Shown one piece after another: positions 57,080 through 64,000 of a stretch of 64,000 nucleotides of DNA (position 1 is the stretch's first letter; each line of letters begins with the position of its first letter). Source of the stretch: a virus; IMG/VR virus record IMGVR_UViG_3300032401_000002, positions 1 through 64,000 of that record. One strand, given 5' to 3'. The translations under genes were made by a program, and so were the position numbers. Below the pieces are notes generated by a model. It was not told the origin of the DNA, made no database searches, and saw only the letters and a program-made list of their open reading frames with translations.

Positions 57080-59128
57080 ATGAGCGAAATCACCACCCTT
57101 TCGGACGAACTCTGGAGCGACATCGAGCACGGTCGTGTTGACCGCTCCAAGTTCCTCTTCCTCGAAGAAAGCGACTCCCTCAAGCGCCAATGGAAGGTCG
57201 AGTCGTTCGATGAGAACTACTGGGCGCGCATGGGTGACACGGTCACGAGGTTCTCGACCGTGTCGGTGAGCAGTTACCCTCGCTTTGCACGGGTGGCTGA
57301 CGAGATGGGCTATACGCCTGTCTTCATGGACGATCCGACCGATCACTTTGACTGGGTCACGTCATTGGATCGCGATCCTCTCGTCGCCGTCAATTCCTCC
57401 CTGGAGGGAACGATTGGTGGTTTCTTGCCGTTCCAGGCACGGGGCCTGAACTTCATGAAGAGCACCAACCGCTGCGTCTACTTCCAGTGGAGCACGGGCA
57501 CGGGCAAGACGTTGGCAGCCGAGGGCACGATCCTCGTCAAGTCCAAGGAGGGCTACGGCGAGAACAAGGACGAGGGCTTCGACCTCTGCTTGTACGTTGT
57601 TAAGCCCAACAACCTCGTGAACACCCAGCGCAAGCTCAAGGATCACACGGGCCTGACGGGACGCATCTTGTCCGGCACGCCCAAGCGCCGCCAGACCATG
57701 ATCGCAGAGACCGCTGCTGCGATGGTCGCTGGCGAGCAGCCTATCCTGATCTTCAACGCCGAGAAGTTCCGCGAGGACACCGAGCTTCTGAAGCTCTTGG
57801 TCGAGGATCACAAGCTCCTGGTCATCTTCGATGAGATGCCGACCAAGTACGCCAACCGTGGCACGGCGCTGTACAAGGCGACGGCCGAGGTTCTCTACAC
57901 GACTTTCGTCATCCCCCAGGACGGCAAGGGCAAGGGCAAGCCGCTCTTCTACCCGAGCGTCAAGGGTGACCGCCCGAGCGAGGTCTTCTACGTTGCCATG
58001 TCGGCCACGCCGATCTCGAACTCACCCGAGGACTTCTTCAACTCGATCCGCCTCATGGACTCCTCGATCTACGGGAGCGTCAAGGACTTCAACAACCAGT
58101 TCGTGTCGTCGCGTGACCGCTGGTTCCAGATCGACGGTTGGAAGTCTCTCGACCTGATGGGCGCGATGGCGGCACACATCGTTCACCAGGTTGACAAGCA
58201 CACTGACCCGGAGATCAACGCTCAGTTCCCGACCAAGCTCCCGCCCGAGACGGTCTACTGCGACATGGACTCGGCCACTGAGAAGCTGTACGCCAAGCTC
58301 CAGAAGGAGTACGAGAACATCAAGAACGGTTCGATGCTCGACTTCGAGGAGATCCTCGCAGCCATCGGCACCTTCCAGATGCTGTGCTCTAATCCCCGCT
58401 CAGTGCTCATCTCGGCCAAGATCCGCGAGGAGTACGAGGCCAAGCTCGATGACTTCCTGGCCACCGACCCGAGCGAGGACGAGATCAAGGAGTTCGAGAA
58501 GAAGTTCCGCGACGGTAGCTTGGTCGCCCTCAAGCTCCGCACCCTCGTCAATGACGATTCCAAGTTCACGGACGAGAACGCCAAGGGCGAGTGCATCGTC
58601 TCCAAGATGATCGAGCTTCGTGAGCGCATCGAGCAGAATGACGACAAGGTCATCGTCTTCTCGACCATGAACCAGACTCTGCTTCCCCTGATCTCCGAGT
58701 GGCTCGACAAGTGGGGCATCACGCATGTGTCGTACCACGGTGGTATCACGGGCCACGCCAACAAGCAGGCGATCATCGATGAGTTCCGCACGAACCCGGA
58801 CGTAAAGGTCTTCCTGAGCACGGATGCTGGGTCGGACTCCATCGATCTTCCCGAGGCCACCCTCACCATCCACTACGACCTTCCCTGGACGAAGAGCAAG
58901 ATCACGCAGCGCGAGAATCGGCAGGATCGCATCGACTCGACCAAGGATGCAGTCCAGGTGGTCACCCTCGCAGTCCCGTTCACGGTCGAGGATCGCAAGG
59001 CCGAGATCCTGAGCATCAAGCAGGGATACCACGACTCGCTCTTCAACGGTGTCATCTCCGAGACCGAGGGCAAGGCCGTGAAGTCTGACTTCTTCTACAT
59101 CCTGACGGGCAAGCGAGAAGGCGAGTAA
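57080..59128 (+). CDS. SNF2-family SF2 helicase
   Basis: 682 residues. Motif I STGTGKT (about 138), motif II IFDEMP, motif III MSATPIS (about 307), C-terminal lobe VFSTMNQTL, LSTDAGSDSIDLP and motif VI QRENRQDR (about 609). A DEXX-type translocase that probably remodels or unwinds nucleoprotein; phage SNF2 helicases can act in replication start, recombination or transcription. The first of four plus-strand genes. Confidence 0.9.
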   Translation: MSEITTLSDELWSDIEHGRVDRSKFLFLEESDSLKRQWKVESFDENYWARMGDTVTRFSTVSVSSYPRFARVADEMGYTPVFMDDPTDHFDWVTSLDRDPLVAVNSSLEGTIGGFLPFQARGLNFMKSTNRCVYFQWSTGTGKTLAAEGTILVKSKEGYGENKDEGFDLCLYVVKPNNLVNTQRKLKDHTGLTGRILSGTPKRRQTMIAETAAAMVAGEQPILIFNAEKFREDTELLKLLVEDHKLLVIFDEMPTKYANRGTALYKATAEVLYTTFVIPQDGKGKGKPLFYPSVKGDRPSEVFYVAMSATPISNSPEDFFNSIRLMDSSIYGSVKDFNNQFVSSRDRWFQIDGWKSLDLMGAMAAHIVHQVDKHTDPEINAQFPTKLPPETVYCDMDSATEKLYAKLQKEYENIKNGSMLDFEEILAAIGTFQMLCSNPRSVLISAKIREEYEAKLDDFLATDPSEDEIKEFEKKFRDGSLVALKLRTLVNDDSKFTDENAKGECIVSKMIELRERIEQNDDKVIVFSTMNQTLLPLISEWLDKWGITHVSYHGGITGHANKQAIIDEFRTNPDVKVFLSTDAGSDSIDLPEATLTIHYDLPWTKSKITQRENRQDRIDSTKDAVQVVTLAVPFTVEDRKAEILSIKQGYHDSLFNGVISETEGKAVKSDFFYILTGKREGE

Positions 59129-59391
59129 TGGCCGTCCGCAGAGATCACCCCGTCACGGTTCGCGAGAGCTTTCTCCTAGCTGAAGCGTGGACAGACGCCA
59201 TCGGTGGCGTCAGCCACTCCGAGATCCTGATCAGCAACCCTGAGCATCACGACCCGGCTTGGCTGGAGGAGCTTGCAGCCGATGGGTGGACTCTCACGAA
59301 ATATGTCCGCGAGGGGTTGACAAACCCGTCAGAACCGACTACTCTTAGTGAAGTAAGCCATTCCACAAGAGGAGAACACTTTGATTCCTGA
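59128..59391 (+). CDS. Hypothetical 87-residue protein
   Basis: TAATG junction with the helicase gene. The N-terminal 60 residues look ordered. The last 25 codons run through the promoter at 59317-59345 and overlap the rIIA-like start, so the real end may matter little. No family recognised. Confidence 0.6.
   Translation: MAVRRDHPVTVRESFLLAEAWTDAIGGVSHSEILISNPEHHDPAWLEELAADGWTLTKYVREGLTNPSEPTTLSEVSHSTRGEHFDS
59317..59345 (+). promoter_or_regulatory. TTGACA-N17-TACTCT promoter
   Basis: TTGACA 59317-59322, 17-nt spacer, TACTCT 59340-59345, inside the end of the preceding ORF. It drives rIIA-like/rIIB-like with a leader containing AGAGGAG. Confidence 0.88.
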
Positions 59392-61321
59392 GACCCGCAA
59401 CATCGAAGTCACCGGCACCCTCCAGGGTGAGAAGGTTGGCATGAGCATCAAGCAGGATGCGCTCGCTCACATCATGAGCGTCCTGACCGACCTCTATTCC
59501 GACCCCGAGCTTGCTGTCGTTCGTGAGTACAGCACGAACGGCTTCGATGCACACGTCGAGGCTGGTGTCTCCCTCCCGGTCGAGGTCACGACACCGAGCA
59601 ACATGTCGCCGTACTTCAAGGTGCGCGACTTCGGCAATGGTCTTAACGCTGAGGACATCCGCGAGATCTACTCGCAGTACGGCGCTTCGACCAAGCGTGG
59701 CTCGGACGACGTTGTCGGGATGCTGGGCCTGGGCTGCAAGTCGGCTCTGACCTACACCGACCAGTTCACGCTGACGGGCATCAAGGATGGCATTGCCACC
59801 GAGGTCGCGATCTCCCGTGACGCGGATGGTGCTGGTTCGATGACCATCGTCGCAACCTACGCCACGGATGACGCTTCGGGCGTCGAGGTTGTCGTGCCTG
59901 TCAAGGGAATGAACACGTTCGCCAAGACGGCTCAGGACTTCTTCCGCTTCTGGGAGCCGGGCACGGTGCTCGTGGACAGCAAGGAGCCGGTCGCGGTCGA
60001 GGGTCTTCAGGTCACTGATGACATCCTCGTCACAGACAAGCTCGATTCCTCCTACATCGTCATGGGCAACGTCGCTTATCCCTTCGACACCTACGAGCGC
60101 TACAACATCGTCGCGCGAGTCGCTATTGGTGCGGTGCAGTTCACGCCGTCACGCGAGGCGCTCCAGATGACCGACAAGACGACGCAGGCCATCAACGACG
60201 TGAAGGTGCGGGCCGAGGAAGGCAAGCTCAACGCCATCCAGGCTCTGGTGGACGCTGCCTCGGATCGCTTCGAGGGCATCATGGTCGCGCTCTCGGCCGA
60301 GAACATCTACGGGATCAGGCTCAACAAGCTCACGTACCAGGGCACGGAGTTCCCCGACCGGATCGAGATCTCCGACAAGAAGGATGCGCAGGAGTTCGTC
60401 GCGGTCAAGGCCGTCAAGGGCTACCGCTCCAAGGGTTGGAGCAAGGAGAAGTGGGTCGCTACGTCTTACATCTCCAAGGTTGTCTTCATGACCGGCTACA
60501 ACGGATCGGCGTTCACTCCTACCAAGCGCCTCAAGCTGGAGGGCTGGGAGGCACTCCAGACCGGCGAGAGCTTCGTGCGGCCCGAGCACTACTACCTGAT
60601 CGATAAGCTCACCAAGGCCGAGAAGCAGTGGATCAGGCCCGAGCAGATCGTGAACTGGGCCGACGTTGACGCCATCAAGATCGTGCGAGAGAGTCGGACT
60701 GGTGCCACCAAGGAAGACGGCGCTCCGAGCGGTTCGTACGAGGGCTACGTTGCAGGCAGTCGTCGCAACGACATCCTGGCCTCGGAGATCAACCCCTCCA
60801 ATCGGGTCGGCCTCTTCTACTGCGACCACAAGAACTCCCGTCACTACCGCGAGATCATCTTCTCCAAGTACCCGAACGCCACCATCGTGGAGCTTCCCTC
60901 GAACCGCATGAGCAAGTTCCTTCGCTTCTTCCCCAAGGCTCGTCACGCTCGCGACACGAGCATCAGCATCGCCAAGAAGTGGAGCGAGACGCTGACGGTC
61001 GAGCAGAAGCTCGCGATCAACTTCGAGCAGGCTGGTCGGTACGAGTACAGCTACATGACCAAGCTGGACGAGGCGCTGATCCAGGACGAGGACTTCTCGG
61101 CCATCGTGAAGGCGTACAAGTCCAAGGCCAAGGCTGCGGCCAAGTACAACATCATGAAGAACTTCCTGCACGGCACCAAGATCGAGAACATGATCGAGGA
61201 CACCACGGATAAGTACCCCCTCTTGACAGCCATGAACTTGTACGGTACTATGGGAGAGAAGGCATCTGCCGACCTCATCGTCTATCTGAACGCGGCCTAC
61301 TTGGTCGGGAAGGAGATCTAA
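59381..61321 (+). CDS. rIIA-like protein (GHKL ATPase fold)
   Basis: 646 residues from TTG 59381 with AGAGGAG upstream. VVREYSTNGFDAH (about 46-58) is an N-box, DFGNGL a G1 box and YGASTKRGSDDVVGMLGLGC a G2 loop of the Bergerat ATP-binding fold, as in T4 rIIA. rII proteins are membrane-associated and affect lysis timing and exclusion by resident prophages; action here is inferred. Confidence 0.82.
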   Translation: MIPETRNIEVTGTLQGEKVGMSIKQDALAHIMSVLTDLYSDPELAVVREYSTNGFDAHVEAGVSLPVEVTTPSNMSPYFKVRDFGNGLNAEDIREIYSQYGASTKRGSDDVVGMLGLGCKSALTYTDQFTLTGIKDGIATEVAISRDADGAGSMTIVATYATDDASGVEVVVPVKGMNTFAKTAQDFFRFWEPGTVLVDSKEPVAVEGLQVTDDILVTDKLDSSYIVMGNVAYPFDTYERYNIVARVAIGAVQFTPSREALQMTDKTTQAINDVKVRAEEGKLNAIQALVDAASDRFEGIMVALSAENIYGIRLNKLTYQGTEFPDRIEISDKKDAQEFVAVKAVKGYRSKGWSKEKWVATSYISKVVFMTGYNGSAFTPTKRLKLEGWEALQTGESFVRPEHYYLIDKLTKAEKQWIRPEQIVNWADVDAIKIVRESRTGATKEDGAPSGSYEGYVAGSRRNDILASEINPSNRVGLFYCDHKNSRHYREIIFSKYPNATIVELPSNRMSKFLRFFPKARHARDTSISIAKKWSETLTVEQKLAINFEQAGRYEYSYMTKLDEALIQDEDFSAIVKAYKSKAKAAAKYNIMKNFLHGTKIENMIEDTTDKYPLLTAMNLYGTMGEKASADLIVYLNAAYLVGKEI

Positions 61322-61323
61322 GC

Positions 61324-62325
61324 ATGAGTCTCAACTACACACTCGTCGGGAACGAGGCGGGAGAGAAGAACGTCACTCTCTACGTCGAGGGTCGCAAGCC
61401 CCTCCTCGCCCACTCGACGCATCCCAAGTTCGACGCCATCGTCGCTGGCATCCTCGCGGACGACGCCTCGGTGGCCGATCTCTTCGACCTGAGCCAGGTC
61501 GCGGGTCAGAAGTTCGAGAAGCTGTCGGAGCGGGTCGCGGTCGCCAATGGCCGGGTCTACTTCGATGGCGAGGAGCTTGACGAGGCCATCTCCGGTGAGA
61601 TCGTCGGTTTCATCGAGGCCAGCGTCGAGGACTGGAAGCCCCTCGTCGCGTTCATCGAGAACGTCATGCAGAACCCGAACCCGCACTCGCGGGAGAACCT
61701 CTACACCTGGCTGGTGGCGCACGAGATCACGATCACCGAGTCGGGCCTGCTCGTTGGCTACAAGGGCGTCGAGAAGGATGCGGACGGCAACCTTCAGTCG
61801 TCTTCAGAGGGAGTCGCCACGGTGGACGGCACGGTGTTCGAGGGCAAGATCCCGAACCCCATCGGAGCCGTCGTGGAGATGCCCCGCGCGTCAGTCGATC
61901 ACGACCCGAGCAACCCGTGCATGAGTGGCCTGCACGTCGGGACGTACCAGTACGCCAAGGGCTTCGCCTCGGTGCTCCTGGAGGTTCACGTCAACCCGCG
62001 CGACATCGTGAACGTCCCGGACGCCAGCTTCAAGTTCCGCACTTGCCGGTACACTGTCGTCCAGGTGATCGAGGATCGCTACACGTCCAAGGTCGTCGCG
62101 GACGCCAAGCCCGCCGAGCAGGTTGCGGCCGAGTACGATCTCCGCAAGGGGACGATCTTCGAGGACACCGATGCTCGCCGGATCGGTCGGAAGCTCAAGG
62201 TGGTCGAGGTCGAAGGTGACCAGGCAGTCGTGGAGTCCAACGGCAAGACCACGAGGGTCAAGATCGCCCGGCTCTTCACCCGCAAGTACAAGCTCGTGCG
62301 GAAGGGCCGCAAGCCGAAGGCGTAG
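61324..62325 (+). CDS. rIIB-like protein
   Basis: 333 residues starting 3 nt after the rIIA-like stop. It has the rIIB-type plan: a short N-terminal domain, GLLVGYKGVEKDADGN, then CMSGLHVGTYQYAKGF and a basic C-terminal tail (RKYKLVRKGRKPKA). Pairing with the rIIA-like gene supports the call. Confidence 0.8.
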   Translation: MSLNYTLVGNEAGEKNVTLYVEGRKPLLAHSTHPKFDAIVAGILADDASVADLFDLSQVAGQKFEKLSERVAVANGRVYFDGEELDEAISGEIVGFIEASVEDWKPLVAFIENVMQNPNPHSRENLYTWLVAHEITITESGLLVGYKGVEKDADGNLQSSSEGVATVDGTVFEGKIPNPIGAVVEMPRASVDHDPSNPCMSGLHVGTYQYAKGFASVLLEVHVNPRDIVNVPDASFKFRTCRYTVVQVIEDRYTSKVVADAKPAEQVAAEYDLRKGTIFEDTDARRIGRKLKVVEVEGDQAVVESNGKTTRVKIARLFTRKYKLVRKGRKPKA

Positions 62326-62354
62326 GAAGCTCTGTAAGGCGTTCTAAGCCTCAG

Positions 62355-62391
62355 AAACGACAAGGGCACCCACTGGGTGCCCTTAGTCGTT
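62355..62391. terminator. Bidirectional terminator between convergent genes
   Basis: AACGAC(A)AGGGCACCC-ACT-GGGTGCCCT(A)GTCGTT, a near-perfect long hairpin between the rIIB-like gene and the leftward gene, usable on both strands. Confidence 0.88.
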
Positions 62392-62432
62392 GGAGGCCCG
62401 GAGAATCGCTCCTGAGGCCGTATGGAGGGTGT

Positions 62433-63914
62433 CTAGACCTCGATGTAGGACTTGTTGCGTCGGCGAAGCTGGGTGTAGATGGTTTCGTCCTGCGGATTGA
62501 CCGTATTCGTGACCAGACGCTTGACCTTGGCCTGCGGATCGCTCAACTGAGCACCAGCTACTGTGTAGGTTGCCTCGTTCGTTGCAACCGTGATTTCTGC
62601 GGTGCCACCAGCAACACCCTTGAGGGTTGCGACCGTGGCTGAAGTCAGAACAGCCGTTACGTCGGCGTTGATCGTCTGGCCCGTTGAGTAGTCCGTGCCT
62701 GCCGTGCCAGTCAGGTTGATCAACTTGACAAGAGCGGCGAACGTGAGGGCCGCTGAGCCAGCGATCTTCAACTCGTCCAGGACAGGGTTGACTCCACCGG
62801 AGAAGGTTGCTGCGCCACGAGCCAGGTTAACACCAGTCACCGCGAGGGTGAATGCGTTAGCTGCCGTCCCCGGAGTGCGAGCCGTCAGAGTTGTGGTCGT
62901 GGTCACAGCGACTGCCGTGACATCGGCGTTGGCTGTAGCCACCTGATAGTCCGTACCAGGAACACCACCCGAACCGTTGATCGCGTTCTGGAAGTTGGTC
63001 ATCGAGCCAGCACCACCGTTGATCAGGATTTCGTCGTTGGCGGGCGTAAGGGCTGTCTTGAACGTGTAGGTGCGACCGTTGACAACCGCCGTAGCGTTGT
63101 TCGCGGGCGTGCCTGCCGTGTCGTTGACTGTGTTGGTAGCCTTGACCTCGGTTAGAGACGTCTTGATCGTGTAGACGCGAGCATTGATGGTCACCGTTGC
63201 TGCGTTCGAAGCATTGCCGCCTGCCTGAGTGATCGTTGCCGCATCCTGGTTGGCAGCCGAAGCTGTCGCCTGGAACCCAGCTTGCGCTGAGTGGAGTCCA
63301 CGAAGGTCTACGGCGGTTGCGCTCGCAGATACGACGTATTGACCGGCGTTGCGCTTGAGAACTCGAAGAACCCGACCATCAGTCAGATCAACCGAGTGAA
63401 CGCCCGAGCCGAGCTTAACGCTCCTGATGTTGCCGTCTGTCTGATAGACGCGGAAGCCGAATCGAGTCAGACCTACGATGCTAGTGGAAGCTGCGTCCAC
63501 TGTATGAACACCAGACTGCGAGCCGCTCGTGTTGATCGCCGCACCGCCCCTAGTGGCCGATACCTGGAACGCGCCTGCGCCGAAGCCTGCGGTGATTACC
63601 CAGTAGCGAACACCCGGAAGTAGACCAGTCGGGAGAGCACCCGTTGTCGAGAAGACAACAGCGTCACCGATTGCGAAGCCGTGGGTGGCCTTGGAGACTA
63701 CGCCAGGGGTGGCGATGGTTACCGTGAAGGTGCCCGAGTTCTGAAGCACGCGAACAAAGTTGTCCTTCTCGCGAACCAGGATAAGCTGTGTTGCGCGGTC
63801 ATCAACATCAACGAGGGCGACTACGCCTTCCTTGATTGTCTTCTTGGCCGCTGAAGAGTTGGGGATTCGGAAGCCTCGACCTGAGATTCCACGAATGCTG
63901 CGGTTGGTTGCCAT
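62433..63914 (-). CDS. Repeat-rich structural protein (fibre or decoration-like)
   Basis: 493 residues, very rich in Ala/Thr/Val/Asn/Gly. Beta-rich units recur, such as NNATAVVNGRTYTFKT, NAATVTINARVYTIKT and several TLTARTPGTAANAFT-like segments. An N-terminal domain is followed by a section with TATPGVVSKATHGFAIGD. Such compositions are typical of phage tail fibre, sheath-like or capsid decoration proteins. The upstream region continues past the window end. Confidence 0.72.
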   Translation of the reverse strand: MATNRSIRGISGRGFRIPNSSAAKKTIKEGVVALVDVDDRATQLILVREKDNFVRVLQNSGTFTVTIATPGVVSKATHGFAIGDAVVFSTTGALPTGLLPGVRYWVITAGFGAGAFQVSATRGGAAINTSGSQSGVHTVDAASTSIVGLTRFGFRVYQTDGNIRSVKLGSGVHSVDLTDGRVLRVLKRNAGQYVVSASATAVDLRGLHSAQAGFQATASAANQDAATITQAGGNASNAATVTINARVYTIKTSLTEVKATNTVNDTAGTPANNATAVVNGRTYTFKTALTPANDEILINGGAGSMTNFQNAINGSGGVPGTDYQVATANADVTAVAVTTTTTLTARTPGTAANAFTLAVTGVNLARGAATFSGGVNPVLDELKIAGSAALTFAALVKLINLTGTAGTDYSTGQTINADVTAVLTSATVATLKGVAGGTAEITVATNEATYTVAGAQLSDPQAKVKRLVTNTVNPQDETIYTQLRRRNKSYIEV

Positions 63915-64000
63915 TTCAGTGTTGTCCTTTAGATCAGTTCATCCCGCTTGATTGCGGGGAACCACTGTACTCTTTACGGGCCGATCCAAGGACTTTCTAA

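Noticed and set aside
60149-61171. 340-codon minus-strand ORF inside the rIIA-like gene
   Set aside because: Antisense frame with Leu/Val/Asp-rich shadow composition; the sense gene has clear motifs.

Overview
The window is part of a large, virulent-looking, tailed double-stranded DNA phage genome. The probable host is an actinobacterium, possibly Streptomyces or a relative. This inference rests on high-GC coding sequence, a flavin-dependent thymidylate synthase, many leaderless genes headed by TANNNT boxes, and a very large tRNA array. I see no integrase, repressor or CRISPR array.

Layout. (1) About 1-46.76 kb is read leftward (minus strand) as tightly packed genes, many joined by ATGA/GTGA/TGATG overlaps. 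From its upstream end it carries replication and recombination genes (P-loop protein, DnaC-like loader, DnaB-like helicase, primase, ssDNA-binding-like protein, DnaE polymerase, RecA, Cas4-like and resolvase-like nucleases, endonuclease VII). Next come packaging genes (small subunit candidate, large terminase, portal), then nucleotide metabolism and repair (dNMP kinase, HD phosphohydrolase, uracil-DNA glycosylase, ThyX, MazG, RNase H). A 1065-residue protein containing a CCA-adding enzyme, a sigma factor and many small zinc-ribbon or acidic proteins follow. (2) 46.9-49.1 kb is read rightward: class II ribonucleotide reductase and thioredoxin. (3) 49.1-56.58 kb is a stable-RNA region on the plus strand. 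It has 38 well-formed tRNAs covering all 20 amino acids, a tmRNA with an unusual 30-residue tag, a compact but recognisable RNase P RNA, an apparently circularly permuted tRNA, several degenerate tRNA-like elements, at least one further structured RNA unit and one small embedded protein gene. A UUCG-capped terminator ends it. (4) 56.6-62.3 kb is rightward: two small genes, an SNF2-type helicase, and rIIA-like and rIIB-like genes. (5) From 62.43 kb the strand flips again behind a strong terminator into a repeat-containing surface or fibre-like protein.

How it fits together. The phage appears to carry much of a tRNA-making pathway. None of the tRNAs nor the tmRNA encodes its CCA end, and the phage supplies a CCA-adding enzyme. 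It also carries an RNase P RNA with P1, P2, P3 and a covarying P4, able in principle to make 5' ends. An initiator-like tRNA, tmRNA and complete isoacceptor families suggest that translation is sustained after host tRNA or RNA damage (inference).

Transcription uses two visible promoter types: TTGACA-N17-TACTCT, and extended -10 boxes (TGN-TANNNT) without a clear -35. In about ten genes the -10 lies 6-7 nt before the start codon, predicting leaderless mRNAs.

Limits: all family assignments are by eye from motifs. RNA structures were paired by hand. No database search or folding program was run.
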